Both the position numbers and the translations under genes were made by a program. Below the pieces are notes generated by a model. That model searched no databases. It was not told the DNA's origin and saw only the letters and a list, made by a program, of their open reading frames with translations. From Siphonobacter curvatus (GTDB lineage Bacteria > Bacteroidota > Bacteroidia > Cytophagales > Spirosomataceae): a DNA stretch of 64,000 nt. The stretch lies in the NCBI RefSeq assembly GCF_002943425.1, contig NZ_PTRA01000005.1, positions 62,001-126,000 of the forward strand. The letters run 5' to 3'. Positions 9,622-19,600 of this stretch are shown here, piece after piece. Every line of letters starts with the position of its first letter. Position 1 is the first letter of the stretch.

Positions 9622-11607
9622 ATGATGAAAAAAACGATTGGATGGGTATTCTTCCTGCTGATGGTGAGCCGACTGGCCCTTGCCCAAAATGCTTCCTATG
9701 ACATTTGTATTTACGGGGGTACTTCCGCGGGAGTCATTGCGGCGTATACGGCCAAAAAAATGGGTAAAACGGTGGTGCTCATTGAGCCGGGCCGCCATTT
9801 GGGGGGGATGAGCTCGGGCGGCCTGGGCTATACGGATATTGGCAATAAGTACGCCATTACGGGACTGGCGAATGACTTTTACCGCCGCATCGGTCAGCAC
9901 TACGGAAAATTTGAACAGTGGATTTTCGAACCCAGTGTGGCTGAAAATTTATTCAAAGCGTACTGTAAACGGGGCGACGTTCCGGTAGTATACGAGCATC
10001 GACTCGCCAGCGTCAAAAAGACAAACAACGTGATTAATCAAATCACGCTGGAAAAATCGAATCAGCCCTCGGCGGCGACCAACCGGACGATTCAGGCTAA
10101 AATGTTCATCGATTGTTCCTACGAAGGCGATCTGATGGCTAAGGCGGGCGTTTCGTACGTGGTCGGACGGGAAGCTAATAGTCGGTACAACGAAACGTTT
10201 AACGGCGTACAGGTGATGAACGGCCATCAGATGCCCGAGAAAATGGACCCCTACGTGGTTCCCGGCGATCCGAAAAGTGGATTGCTTTGGGGGATTAATT
10301 CCACCCAACTCGCACCCATCGGCTCGGGGGACAAAAAAGTACAGGCCTATAACTTCCGCATTTGTTTGACGAACCAACCGGAAAACCGGATTGCCATTAC
10401 CAAACCCGCTGATTACGATCCCAAACGGTACGAATTACTGCTTCGTATCATCGAAAAGCGGTCCTGGAAAGCCCTCAACGATATGTTCATCTGGAGCCGG
10501 ATGCCCAATGGTAAAACCGACATCAACAATAGAAACGGATTTTCGACGGATATGATCGGGATGAACTGGGACTATCCGGACGGTGATTACGCGACTCGGA
10601 CGAAGATCTGGAATGACCACGTGAGCTATACCAAAGGGCTGTTGTATTTTGTGGGAAATGACCCTCGGGTACCCGCAAGTGTCCGGCAGGAAATGCAGCA
10701 GTGGGGTTATCCTAAAGACGAGTACACGGATAATGAAAACTGGAGCCATCAGCTCTACATTCGGGAAGCTCGCCGGATGGTGGGTGAACTGGTCATGACC
10801 CAGCACCACTGCCAGGGGCGGGAAGTGGTATCGGACGGGGTAGGCATGGCCGCTTACACAATGGACTCGCACAATTGCGACCGCTTGATTATTGACGGGT
10901 TTGTGAAAAATGAAGGCAACGTGGAAGAAGGCGGCTTCGGACCCTATCCGGTTTCGTACCGAGCCATCGTTCCCCAGCAAAAAGAAGCGGCCAATTTGCT
11001 GGTCCCGGTTTGTTTGTCGGCTACGCACATTGCTTATGGTTCGATCCGGATGGAACCCGTCTTTATGGTGCTCGGGCAATCGGCAGCGGTGGCCGCAGGA
11101 ATGGCGATTGATGCCAAACAACCCATTCAGGCCATAGACGTCAAGCAGTTACAGAAACAACTGGCCAGTAATCCCTACGCCGATGGCAGTCAGCCGGACA
11201 TCCTCGTCACCAGCGATCACGAAACCCAGACGACTCGTAAGGGTTCCTGGATGGTACAGACCTACGGTGGTTTCGGTCCTTCGTTTTTGATGGATACTAC
11301 GAATCAGGAAAAGTCCGTCCGCTTCAAACCTACGATTCCGAAAGCGGGAACGTATACGATTTACACCTACGTGCCGAAAGTAAAAAACCGCTCCTCCGAA
11401 GCGAGTATCGAAGTCTTTGACGGAAAGCAGAAAAAGCAGCAAATGATCCGTAGTGCGGAGGTACAGGTGGCCGGCCAGACATCCGGGGAATGGGTCTCGC
11501 TGGGCAGCTATCCCTTACCCGCCGGAACAACGGCCTACGTAGAAATCAGTGGAAAGGGCAACGTCATTGTCGATGACGTATTACTCGTGCCGGAACGGAA
11601 GCGATAA
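9622..11607 (+). CDS. Exported FAD-dependent oxidoreductase with C-terminal golvesin/xanthan-lyase-like domain
   Basis: A Sec signal peptide (MMKKTIGWVFFLLMVSRLALAQ, two possible ATGs at 9622 and 9625) precedes a PF12831-type FAD domain. The dinucleotide fold is visible as DICIYGGTSAGVIAAYTAKK, followed by GRHLGGMSSGGLGYTD. A second FAD-contact segment near the C-terminus reads HIAYGSIRMEPVFMVLGQSA. The last 140 residues (from about SDHETQTTRKGSWMVQTYGG) look like the small beta-sandwich domain seen in golvesin and xanthan lyase proteins. Family members are poorly characterised periplasmic oxidoreductases in polysaccharide-use loci. The gene is co-directional with susD and followed 27 bases later by its paralogue. 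Confidence 0.85.
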   Translation: MMKKTIGWVFFLLMVSRLALAQNASYDICIYGGTSAGVIAAYTAKKMGKTVVLIEPGRHLGGMSSGGLGYTDIGNKYAITGLANDFYRRIGQHYGKFEQWIFEPSVAENLFKAYCKRGDVPVVYEHRLASVKKTNNVINQITLEKSNQPSAATNRTIQAKMFIDCSYEGDLMAKAGVSYVVGREANSRYNETFNGVQVMNGHQMPEKMDPYVVPGDPKSGLLWGINSTQLAPIGSGDKKVQAYNFRICLTNQPENRIAITKPADYDPKRYELLLRIIEKRSWKALNDMFIWSRMPNGKTDINNRNGFSTDMIGMNWDYPDGDYATRTKIWNDHVSYTKGLLYFVGNDPRVPASVRQEMQQWGYPKDEYTDNENWSHQLYIREARRMVGELVMTQHHCQGREVVSDGVGMAAYTMDSHNCDRLIIDGFVKNEGNVEEGGFGPYPVSYRAIVPQQKEAANLLVPVCLSATHIAYGSIRMEPVFMVLGQSAAVAAGMAIDAKQPIQAIDVKQLQKQLASNPYADGSQPDILVTSDHETQTTRKGSWMVQTYGGFGPSFLMDTTNQEKSVRFKPTIPKAGTYTIYTYVPKVKNRSSEASIEVFDGKQKKQQMIRSAEVQVAGQTSGEWVSLGSYPLPAGTTAYVEISGKGNVIVDDVLLVPERKR

Positions 11608-11634
11608 GTATCCGTTCTTTTTAAACCTATAACT

Positions 11635-13293
11635 ATGGGAAGTATGCAACTGAAGCGTCGAGCTTTTTTAGTCAGTTTATGCCTGTCGCCCGCCCTTTTA
11701 ACCCACGCTCAATCGTCGGTACGCCGGGCCGATGTGATTATTTACGGGGGAACGTCGGCGGCCGTCATGGCTGCCGTACAGGTAAAGAAAATGGGCAAAA
11801 CGGTACTGGTCGTTTCGCCCGACAAGCATTTGGGCGGCTTATCCTCGGGTGGGCTAGGTTTCACCGATACGGGAAATAAAGAGGTCATTGGTGGATTGTC
11901 ACGGCAGTTTTACCAGCGACTTTACCAGCATTACCAGCAGGATTCCGCCTGGAAATGGCAAAAACGCGAAGCCTACGGCAACAAAGGGCAGGGGACCCCC
12001 GCCATTGATGGCAACGCCCGGACCATGTGGATTTTCGAACCCCACGCCGCCGAACAAATTTTTGAGGATCTGATTCGGGAACATCGTGTTACGGTGTATC
12101 GCGAAGAGTGGCTGGACCGTTCGACCAAAGGTCTTACGAAAAAAGGCGGAGCAATCCAGTCTTTTCGGACGCTCAGTGGACAGGTATACGAGGGCAAACG
12201 CTTCATCGATGCTACGTACGAAGGCGACCTGATGGCGGCGGCGGGCGTGAAGTATCACGTGGGCCGTGAAGCCAACCGCGTCTACGGTGAAACCTGGAAT
12301 GGCGTGCAGCCCAACGTATTTCAGCACGGCCATTACTTCAAAGCGAAGGTGAGTCCGTACAAAGTACCCGGTGATCCGAAGAGTGGCTTGTTACCGGAAA
12401 TTGCTGCCGAAGGGCCGGGGCAGAAGGGTGAGGGGGATTCTAAAATTCAGGCGTATTGCTTCCGGATGTGCATGAGTAACCATCCCGACAACCGTGTACC
12501 CTTTCCCAAACCCGAAGGTTACGATCCCGCCCGGTATGAACTGCTGGGCCGGGTATTTGACAGCGGCTGGCGGGAGACGTTCCAGAAGTTTGATCCCATT
12601 CCCAATCGTAAAACGGATACCAACAATCACGGCCCGTTCAGCAGTGACTATATTGGTAAAAACTACGATTACCCCGAGGCCACGTACGAGCGGCGGCGAC
12701 AGATCATTCAGGACCATCAACGGTATCAGCAGGGCCTGCTGTACTTTATGGCCAACGATCCACGCGTGCCGGAAGACGTACGTAAGGAGATGAGTCAGTG
12801 GGGGCTGGCCAAAGATGAGTTTACCGATAACAACTACTGGCCGCATCAGATTTACGTTCGCGAAGCCCGCCGAATGTTAGGGGAATACGTGATGAAGGAG
12901 GCGGATGCATTGGGGGAAACGACCGTACCGAACCCGATTGGTATGGGCTCGTACTCGCTGGATGCCCACAACGCCCAGCGGTATGTCACGCCCGAAGGGT
13001 ACGTACAAAACGAAGGCGACATTGGGGTACACCCGAAACAACCCTATTCCATTGCCTACGGCTCGATCTTACCCAAAGAGAAGGAATGTTCGAATTTGCT
13101 GGTGCCGGTCTGCGTATCCAGTTCGCACATTGCTTATGGTTCCATCCGGATGGAACCGGTATTCATGATTTTGGGTGAATCGGCGGCGACGGCGGCGGTG
13201 CTTTCGATCGATAAGAATATTAGTCCGCAACGATTACCGTATGGGGAGTTGAAAGCGGTTTTGCTAAAGAATGGACAGCGGTTGACGTTGTAA
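11635..13293 (+). CDS. Exported FAD-dependent oxidoreductase, shorter paralogue
   Basis: The 552-residue protein is clearly homologous to its upstream neighbour along the FAD domain (DVIIYGGTSAAVMAAVQVKK, KHLGGLSSGGLGFTDTGNKE, HIAYGSIRMEPVFMILGESA) but lacks the C-terminal beta-sandwich domain. The N-terminus has KRRAFLVSLCL before a hydrophobic stretch, which fits a Tat signal better than the upstream paralogue does and would suit export with FAD already bound. An ATG at 11644 is an alternative start. The pair probably arose by tandem duplication followed by domain loss or gain. Confidence 0.85.
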   Translation: MGSMQLKRRAFLVSLCLSPALLTHAQSSVRRADVIIYGGTSAAVMAAVQVKKMGKTVLVVSPDKHLGGLSSGGLGFTDTGNKEVIGGLSRQFYQRLYQHYQQDSAWKWQKREAYGNKGQGTPAIDGNARTMWIFEPHAAEQIFEDLIREHRVTVYREEWLDRSTKGLTKKGGAIQSFRTLSGQVYEGKRFIDATYEGDLMAAAGVKYHVGREANRVYGETWNGVQPNVFQHGHYFKAKVSPYKVPGDPKSGLLPEIAAEGPGQKGEGDSKIQAYCFRMCMSNHPDNRVPFPKPEGYDPARYELLGRVFDSGWRETFQKFDPIPNRKTDTNNHGPFSSDYIGKNYDYPEATYERRRQIIQDHQRYQQGLLYFMANDPRVPEDVRKEMSQWGLAKDEFTDNNYWPHQIYVREARRMLGEYVMKEADALGETTVPNPIGMGSYSLDAHNAQRYVTPEGYVQNEGDIGVHPKQPYSIAYGSILPKEKECSNLLVPVCVSSSHIAYGSIRMEPVFMILGESAATAAVLSIDKNISPQRLPYGELKAVLLKNGQRLTL

Positions 13294-13401
13294 GAAGGTT
13301 CAATAGGTACAACCCGTGGATTATCTGGTTGTTGGTAACGCTACGTCAAACACCAACAACGGTAGAGACATGCTTTTCTACTTTTTCGTTGCTAGAAGTG
13401 T

Positions 13402-13461
13402 AAAACGAGCGATTCATTTTAGCCATTCCCACAGGAACGGCTAAAATGAATCGCTCGTTTT
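13402..13461. terminator. Bidirectional terminator between convergent genes
   Basis: A perfect 23-base-pair stem (13402-13424 with 13439-13461) is flanked by an A-run on one side and a T-run on the other, so it can terminate both the FAD oxidoreductase transcript and the NTF2-like transcript. Inner bases TTCC/GGAA can extend the stem past one mismatch. The right arm ends on the first base of the stop codon of the minus-strand gene. Confidence 0.9.
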
Positions 13462-13784
13462 TATCCTGTAACTTTCAACGATTGTATTAAATCATTGGTT
13501 ATTACGAAGTGGTAAGTTAATACAATAGGACTTCCTGGAAAATTTCCGGATGTTTCTGCTTTTAAAAAACTTTCCGTTTCGTTTTCTTCAAAGCTGATGG
13601 GTTTCATTGTAGCCCTGTATCGCTCATTTGAATCGGCAATCCACTGTTCTATTTCTTTTTTTCCATGGTGCGTTTTTCCTTCGTCAAAAACGACGGCAGT
13701 TTCAGAAAAACAATGAGTATACGCAACACTATCAAAGCTGTTTTGCGTTTCGACTAAATCGGCTACTACTTTCGGTAAGTTCAT
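13461..13784 (-). CDS. NTF2-like (SnoaL-type) small protein
   Basis: This 107-residue protein resembles the nuclear transport factor 2-like superfamily: an N-terminal helix (LPKVVADLVETQNSFDSVAY), the segment HCFSETAVVFDEGKTHHGKK, and EIEQWIADSNERY, with a strand-rich second half. Some members are isomerases, but many only bind small ligands, and no catalytic role can be assigned. It follows the short-chain dehydrogenase gene by 12 bases and is almost certainly co-transcribed with it. Confidence 0.75.
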   Translation of the reverse strand: MNLPKVVADLVETQNSFDSVAYTHCFSETAVVFDEGKTHHGKKEIEQWIADSNERYRATMKPISFEENETESFLKAETSGNFPGSPIVLTYHFVITNDLIQSLKVTG

Positions 13785-13796
13785 TTTTTTATGTTG

Positions 13797-14588
13797 TTAA
13801 ATAGTAGGTACCGTTCCACCGTCAATGACAAATTCTGTCCCGCTGAGATAGCTTGCTCTGGGTGAAACCAAAAAACCAACCAATTCTGCCACTTCTTCAG
13901 GTTCTGCCGGTCTTCCGAAGGGTATTCCGCCCAAGGCATCCATGACACTTTGTTGAGCTTCTGCTACTGTACTATTCGCATTTCTTGCAAGTTCACCCAG
14001 CCAGGCTACCGATGCGGTCGTGTTGATCCAGCCTGGCGAAACCGTCAGCACCCGAATACCCTTAGGGGTAACTTCGTTCGATAAACTTTTACTGTAGTTT
14101 CTTAATCCTGCTTTGGCTGCTGCGTAAGGCAACGTGGATTCGTAGAGTGGCAGCTTGCCTTGGATCGAAGCGATGTGAATGATAACGCCACTTTTTTGAT
14201 CGATCATTTTTGGCAAAAACCCTCTGTCCAGTCGAACCGGAGCGAGCAGATTAGCTTGTAGGGTTGATTCCCAATCCTGATCACTTAATACGGCAAAACC
14301 ACCAGCGGGTGTTTCGGAAGAACCCAGGTTATTGACTAGGATGTCTACTCTGCCATACGTTGCTAGTACTTCGCTTACCACCTTTTGTGATCCCTCTGCC
14401 TTACTTAAATCAGCGGAAATGAAATGCAACTTGTCGTTTTTGTCTTCTGGTGCATTTCTTGCGGTAATAATAACGGTTGCACCCGCTTGTAAAAGCCGTT
14501 CTGCAATGGCTCTTCCGGCTCCTTTTGTACCCCCTGTTACTACGGCAATCTTACCTGATAACTCACTGTTGAAATTAGACTGTTCCAT
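13797..14588 (-). CDS. Short-chain dehydrogenase/reductase (SDR)
   Basis: A classical 263-residue SDR. The cofactor motif TGGTKGAG (residues 18-25), NNLG (86-89) and catalytic S141, Y155 and K159 (YAAAK) are all present. The C-terminus ends with the usual SGTEFVIDGG. It reduces or oxidises a carbonyl/hydroxyl with NAD(P)H in the cytoplasm, substrate unknown. It is divergent from an HxlR-family regulator, an arrangement common for quinone, aldehyde or electrophile-response operons, so regulation by that neighbour is likely. Confidence 0.93.
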   Translation of the reverse strand: MEQSNFNSELSGKIAVVTGGTKGAGRAIAERLLQAGATVIITARNAPEDKNDKLHFISADLSKAEGSQKVVSEVLATYGRVDILVNNLGSSETPAGGFAVLSDQDWESTLQANLLAPVRLDRGFLPKMIDQKSGVIIHIASIQGKLPLYESTLPYAAAKAGLRNYSKSLSNEVTPKGIRVLTVSPGWINTTASVAWLGELARNANSTVAEAQQSVMDALGGIPFGRPAEPEEVAELVGFLVSPRASYLSGTEFVIDGGTVPTI

Positions 14589-14694
14589 GGTATTTGTCCT
14601 TTTCTTAGAATTGATGATAGGACAAAATTGGAGGGTAAATGAAGTTTAGACAAGTACGGAATTACGATTCATATAGGGATAAATTGATCCCCTA

Positions 14695-14724
14695 TTGCAC
14701 TAGCTAAGACGTACATTAATTTTG
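14695..14724 (+). promoter_or_regulatory. Bacteroidota-type promoter for HxlR gene, possibly leaderless
   Basis: TTG at 14695-14697 and TAATTTTG at 14717-14724 are 19 bases apart and match the -33/-7 consensus. The ATG follows at 14729, so the transcript would start at or within a few bases of the start codon. Confidence 0.5.
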
Positions 14725-14728
14725 TAAT

Positions 14729-15115
14729 ATGTATGAGAGAAAGACAACACCAAACCTGAATTGTGGGCTTGATCTGATCGGGGAAGTACTTTACGGCAAA
14801 TGGAAAATCCGTTTACTGTGGTTTATCAACGAAGGTCATCAACGCCCAAGCGAACTGCAACGCAAAATCCCCGATGCGTCACGCAGGGTTTTGAATATTC
14901 AGTTGAAAGAATTAGTAGATCACGAATTGGTTACGAGAAAAATTTATCCCGTTGTACCGCCAAAAGTAGAATATAGCCTGACTGATTTCGGGAAAACATT
15001 AATCCCAGTAATTGCTGCATTAGGACAATGGAGCGATGAACACGAAGAGCGATTGCGAGAGGTGATTTCGAGGCAAGTTATAAGTTCTGATTTGGACGTT
15101 TCTCTAATAAGTTAA
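14729..15115 (+). CDS. HxlR-family winged-helix transcriptional regulator
   Basis: The 128-residue protein matches the HxlR family from residue 11 to about 110: CGLDLIGEVLYGKWKIRLLW, then SELQRKIPDASRRVLNIQLK (recognition helix region), ELVDHELVTRKIYPVVPPKV and EYSLTDFGKTLIPVI. Cys11 occupies a place where several HxlR/HypR-type redox sensors have a reactive cysteine, so thiol-based sensing is possible. The divergent SDR/NTF2 operon is its likely target. Confidence 0.92.
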   Translation: MYERKTTPNLNCGLDLIGEVLYGKWKIRLLWFINEGHQRPSELQRKIPDASRRVLNIQLKELVDHELVTRKIYPVVPPKVEYSLTDFGKTLIPVIAALGQWSDEHEERLREVISRQVISSDLDVSLIS

Positions 15116-15161
15116 TCTGTTGATCAACGGTGACGTCTCTTCCCGATAAAAACTGTTCGTA

Positions 15162-15320
15162 CCCCGCATTTCATACGGGGCTAAGTATATGGAACCCCTC
15201 CGGGGTTGAAACGACCGCCACGAATTCAGGCATACGGAATCTGAATGACGGCAAAAGGTTTTAGTAGAGATTACAGGTTTTAAAAGTGCATAATTCCGAA
15301 GGAGTTCAATATACTTAGCC
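15162..15320. repeat. Inverted-repeat intergenic element
   Basis: The segments 15179-15203 and 15296-15320 are inverted copies of each other (22 of 25 positions identical; both contain GGCTAAGTATAT). The left copy contains a hairpin AACCCC-TCC-GGGGTT (15193-15207), and just before it CCCCG/CGGGG (15162-15180) forms another. This is the make-up of a small dispersed palindromic repeat, not a gene. The open frame on the minus strand here lacks protein-like features. It sits between the HxlR gene and the end of cobN and may help terminate both. Confidence 0.7.
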
Positions 15321-15343
15321 ATGGATGTAACCCCTGGAACGTT

Positions 15344-18300
15344 TTATTCTGACCGACCTTCCAACATTCCCTCACTTAATTCATACAGTTGTTGCAAGGC
15401 GTGTAAGGTTTCCGGCGAAGGTTCCTCCCACAGATTTCGTTGAGCGGCTTCGAGCAGGCGTTCAGTAATGGCCTGCAAGGCCCACGGATTACTTTCCCGC
15501 AGAAAACTCTGGAGTTGCGGGTCGAGGGCGTAGGTTTGAGCTACGTTTTCGTACATCCAGTCTTCAAGAACCTGGGCCGTGGCGTCGTAGCCGAAGAGAT
15601 AATCGACCGTGGCCGTCAATTCCAGACCGCCCTTATAGCCGTGGCGTTGCATACTTTCCAGCCATTTCGGGTTCACCACCCGTGAACGGAATACCCGCAG
15701 GGCTTCTTCCTTCAAATCTCGCACCACGGGTCGGGCGGGGTTTTGCGAGTCGCCGAAGTAATGCTTGGGCTGTTGGCCGGTCAGGCTGCGAATGGTTGCG
15801 ATCATGCCGCCGTGGAATTGCAGGTAGTCATCACTGTCGAAAATGTCGTGTTCACGGTTATCCTGATTGTGCAGGGCTACTTCCACGCCCGAAAGCCGCT
15901 GCTGAAATTCCTGTCGGGCATCTACCCCCGCCGCCTGTTTGCCGTAGGCGTAACCACCCCAGTTTAGATAAGCCTGAGCGAAATCCGCTTCATTCTGCCA
16001 GTTTTTTTCGTTAATCAGGGGCAAAATCCCTGCTCCGTAACTGCCTGGTGCCGCTCCGAAAATGCGGTACGCCGCCCGTTCTTCCGCCTCTTCCAGCGGC
16101 AAATCCTGTAGTTGGTTTAAATCCTTTAGATAATGCTTGCGGACAAAATTCTGATCCTCCGGTTCATCCAAGGCGATGACCAACTGTACGGCTTCATCCA
16201 GTAAATCAATTAAATGCGGAAAGGCATCGCGGAAGAACCCACTGATCCGGGTCGTGACATCGATTCGGGGTCTTCCCAAGTCCGCCAGCGGAATGATTTC
16301 AACGCCCGTAATCCGGCGGCTCTCGGTTTGCCAAACGGGTCGTACACCAAGCAGAGCCAGAATTTCGGCCACGTCGTCGCCGTGGGTTCGCATGGCACTC
16401 GTCCCCCAAATGCTGATGCCTACGCTTTCGGGGTAAGTTCCAGATTCCCGCTTATGTCGTTCGAGTACCTCGCGGGCCAGTTGCTGCCCCACTTCCCAGG
16501 CCGCCTGCGAGGGTAGAGCCCGGGGGTCGACGGCGTAAAAATTGCGTCCGGTCGGAAGGATATGAGCCATGCCCCGGGTAGGAGCCCCACTCGGACCGGC
16601 GGGAACATACCCGCCCGAAAGACCGTGCAGCAAATTAGAAATTTCCTCGTCCGTTCGGGTCAGGTTCGGTACTAGCTGTTCACACACGTACTGCAAGACG
16701 GGTCGCAACCGATCGAGTTGGGCCGGAGGAAGCTGGAAGGTTTCAAAAAGTACTGCATCGAGTTGCAACAGCTGAAACCGATGCTGAAGCAGTACCCGAA
16801 ACAAGTGATTACTCATCTCATCGATCACTTCCAGAGCATCCGCCGCCGTAATGATGGGACGGCCCGCCCATTCCTGAAAATGTGGGTCAACCTGCGACAG
16901 TTTCTGTCCTTTGTGTTCCTGTAAATGTGAAAAATCAAGGTTGAACAAGTCCGCAATCGTCTCGGGTAAGCTGGCGAAATCCTGATTGGGCAGGCGAGTC
17001 ATGGCCTGTAATAAATCGACCAGAGCGTCGCCTTCGGGTACTTGCCCCAAGGTGTGCAAGCCATTGCGAATCTGAGCGGCTCCCAGTTCGCAGAGGTAGC
17101 CGTCAATGTCTTCAATCAAGTGGGCAATGTCCTTACCTGCCATCTCCGTCAGCGTTACAGGTACGCCTTCGGGCGTCAGTTCATCGTCCCAGTCATGTTT
17201 GTGATCGCCATGGTCGCGACTCAGCAGGGCCGACAAATCCGTATCCAGATTCGTCCGCTGAATCAGCTCCCAGATCTGCCGCTGGAGTAGGGGGAGTTTG
17301 GACGGATCCAGCATTTCTACCTGATAATATTCATCCACGAGTTGCGTGAGTTGAGCCAGTTCGCCGTACTGGTCGGCGGTAGTCATGGGCGGCGTCAGGT
17401 GGTCAACAACAACGGCGTGCCCCCGGCGTTTGGCTTGCGAACCTTCGCCGGGATCGTTGATAATGAAGGGATAAAACAGGGGTAAATCACCCAGAATCGC
17501 GTCGGGAAAACAGTTTTCCGACAAGCCCATCCCTTTACCCGGCAGCCATTCCAACGTACCGTGCTTACCCACGTGCACCAGAGCATCGGCTTTCCAGACA
17601 TCCCGGAGCCAGCGGTAAACGGCGTAATAATGGTGTGTCGGAGCCAGGTCCGGCTGGTGATAAATGGCATCGGGGTCCATGCCATACCCCCGGGGTGGCT
17701 GAAGCAGCACGATGGCATTTCCCAGCTCGATACCAGCTAATGAAATCTTTCCTTCGTGTACGTAGGTTTCGCCCGGTGGCGGGCCCCATTGCTTGAGCAT
17801 TTTCTGCTGGAGCGGTTCGGGTAACTCTTTCAACCACTGCGTGTATTGCGAAGTAGATACGCGTCCCACTGCTTGTGCGAGTTGCTCGGGCGTCAGGTAG
17901 GTTTCATCGTACGAACAGCGGTCAATGAGCTGGTGAATCAGTTCCGTACCCGTGGTCGGCAGATTTTCCAGGGTATATCCTTCATCCTGCATGGCCTGTA
18001 ACATCGCCAGCAGGGAAGCTGGAGCATCGAGTCCGACGGCATTCCCAATCTGGGAAGCTTTGGCGTTGGAATTGGTAAAAATGAAAGCGACCCGTTTCTG
18101 AGCGTTCGGCGTATGACGAAGGCGGGCCAGTCGCTGAGCGATTCCGGTTACCCGCTCGATGCGGTCGGGGACAGGCTCATACGCCGTGGTATCGCCGTTT
18201 TTTTCCTTGAAAGAAATGGGAACGGTGATGATACGCCCGTCAAATTCGGGAATGGCAACGTTCATGGCAGTATCGAGGGGTGTCAGGCCACGACTCGACA

Positions 18301-19600
18301 ACTCCCAGGGCACACGACTCATCCCACTCGTGATGGCTTGCAAAATCGGTACGTTGAGCTTACGTAAAGCCCCGGACGAACCTTGCTGATCGGCATCCGT
18401 CATGGCGTAGGAAACCGTATTGATCAGTGTATCAATGGCTACGCCCGTCGTGCGGTCGAAAAACTGAAAGGCCTGCGGGCGGCCCGTTTCGGGATGGATC
18501 GCTTTCAAGGAAGAAGTATACACTGCCAGGGCATTGATCTGGCGATCTTCCAGCGAACGAATCAGAGCATCCACGAACGCCGTATTCCCACTGATCCAGT
18601 GCGAACGGTAAAGGGTAATCCCGACCGTCGGCTGTTGGGGATCGTAGTGCTTTTGCCAGTCGCTCAGCTCCGCATTTTCGGGTAAGTCGGGATGGTAAAG
18701 GCCGTGCTCGGGCAGCGTCTGGGGCAGGTCGGCTCCGTACCCCGTCAGCAACAAGTGATCGGAAAGGTAGTACAGCAGCGACGTAAAATTCCCCGCTCCG
18801 CCCGCCTGCACGTAGGATAAGGCATCCTGCTGAATGGCCGGAGATACCGTAGAAACCGCCGCAAATTCCGGGTTGAGTTCGCCCGTACCGCTGATGACAA
18901 TCAAATGTTGTTGATTCTGCTGGGCCCGCTTCACCAGTTCATGAAAACCAGGTACGCTACTGGGCCGTCCGTGAATCCGCAAAATAATTACCTGAGCCGC
19001 TCCAATCTCCCGTTCCAGCAACTGAGCCATGTGGGCTTCGGTCTTGATCGCCAGCAGGCTCAGTCCCAGTACTTTGGGAAAATCGTCGGGTAGACTGATC
19101 CGGCTGAGAGTCAGCAAATCCGTATCGGCGTGCGTCAGAAACACAATTCCATCGGTGGGCGAGGGCGTTTCCCCGCGTAGGGTGGCCGTTTCCGAGCCTT
19201 TCCAGGTATAGTACTGAAAGACAAATTCGGCCAGTTCGGCGGGTGGACTCAGGAAGCAGTCGGCGGCCAGCATGCGGTCGATGTAATCGAAAATGGCTTT
19301 GATGTGCCATTCGCTATTGACCGAATGAAACCAGACCGAATGCCCGTCGAAAAGCAGGGTTGCCACGTTCGCCAGCGTGCAGGGCCCCAGGCAGCCGCCT
19401 TTGGTCAGGTGAACCTGATTCCGCATTTTTCGGCGGAGCCATTCGTTTTTGTAGACGTCAACCAGCACCGGGGCGTACCCGCGGTCGGTTCGCCCGCAGC
19501 AGCAGGCATTATAGCAGTAGGACAAATGTCCCCGCCGCTGGACCAGATTAATGGCTTTTCCATCGGGTCGCATGACCCGTTGCCGTTTGATTTCAGCCAT
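15344..19600 (-). CDS. cobN: Cobaltochelatase subunit CobN with N-terminal [2Fe-2S]-type domain
   Basis: The large subunit of the ATP-dependent chelatase that inserts cobalt into hydrogenobyrinate a,c-diamide. From ATG 19600 it has 1418 residues, longer than typical CobN. The CobN/BchH domain covers about 270-1400, with [40 protein letters not shown] and [20 protein letters not shown]. The first 110 residues carry a cysteine pattern C29, C33-C35, C70, C74 ([22 protein letters not shown]) like a thioredoxin-fold [2Fe-2S] ferredoxin. A start at 19627 is possible, but 19600 overlaps the upstream cobB by only 8 bases, as in coupled translation. The ChlI/D-like partner subunits are not in the window. 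Confidence 0.93.
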   Translation of the reverse strand: MAEIKRQRVMRPDGKAINLVQRRGHLSYCYNACCCGRTDRGYAPVLVDVYKNEWLRRKMRNQVHLTKGGCLGPCTLANVATLLFDGHSVWFHSVNSEWHIKAIFDYIDRMLAADCFLSPPAELAEFVFQYYTWKGSETATLRGETPSPTDGIVFLTHADTDLLTLSRISLPDDFPKVLGLSLLAIKTEAHMAQLLEREIGAAQVIILRIHGRPSSVPGFHELVKRAQQNQQHLIVISGTGELNPEFAAVSTVSPAIQQDALSYVQAGGAGNFTSLLYYLSDHLLLTGYGADLPQTLPEHGLYHPDLPENAELSDWQKHYDPQQPTVGITLYRSHWISGNTAFVDALIRSLEDRQINALAVYTSSLKAIHPETGRPQAFQFFDRTTGVAIDTLINTVSYAMTDADQQGSSGALRKLNVPILQAITSGMSRVPWELSSRGLTPLDTAMNVAIPEFDGRIITVPISFKEKNGDTTAYEPVPDRIERVTGIAQRLARLRHTPNAQKRVAFIFTNSNAKASQIGNAVGLDAPASLLAMLQAMQDEGYTLENLPTTGTELIHQLIDRCSYDETYLTPEQLAQAVGRVSTSQYTQWLKELPEPLQQKMLKQWGPPPGETYVHEGKISLAGIELGNAIVLLQPPRGYGMDPDAIYHQPDLAPTHHYYAVYRWLRDVWKADALVHVGKHGTLEWLPGKGMGLSENCFPDAILGDLPLFYPFIINDPGEGSQAKRRGHAVVVDHLTPPMTTADQYGELAQLTQLVDEYYQVEMLDPSKLPLLQRQIWELIQRTNLDTDLSALLSRDHGDHKHDWDDELTPEGVPVTLTEMAGKDIAHLIEDIDGYLCELGAAQIRNGLHTLGQVPEGDALVDLLQAMTRLPNQDFASLPETIADLFNLDFSHLQEHKGQKLSQVDPHFQEWAGRPIITAADALEVIDEMSNHLFRVLLQHRFQLLQLDAVLFETFQLPPAQLDRLRPVLQYVCEQLVPNLTRTDEEISNLLHGLSGGYVPAGPSGAPTRGMAHILPTGRNFYAVDPRALPSQAAWEVGQQLAREVLERHKRESGTYPESVGISIWGTSAMRTHGDDVAEILALLGVRPVWQTESRRITGVEIIPLADLGRPRIDVTTRISGFFRDAFPHLIDLLDEAVQLVIALDEPEDQNFVRKHYLKDLNQLQDLPLEEAEERAAYRIFGAAPGSYGAGILPLINEKNWQNEADFAQAYLNWGGYAYGKQAAGVDARQEFQQRLSGVEVALHNQDNREHDIFDSDDYLQFHGGMIATIRSLTGQQPKHYFGDSQNPARPVVRDLKEEALRVFRSRVVNPKWLESMQRHGYKGGLELTATVDYLFGYDATAQVLEDWMYENVAQTYALDPQLQSFLRESNPWALQAITERLLEAAQRNLWEEPSPETLHALQQLYELSEGMLEGRSE

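Noticed and set aside
10435-11121. A 228-codon open frame on the minus strand
   Set aside because: It is antisense to the FAD oxidoreductase gene, and the translation is low-complexity His/Arg-rich with no family features.
15104-15322. A 72-codon open frame on the minus strand
   Set aside because: It covers the inverted-repeat element and its translation follows the repeat's palindromes, so it is not treated as a gene.
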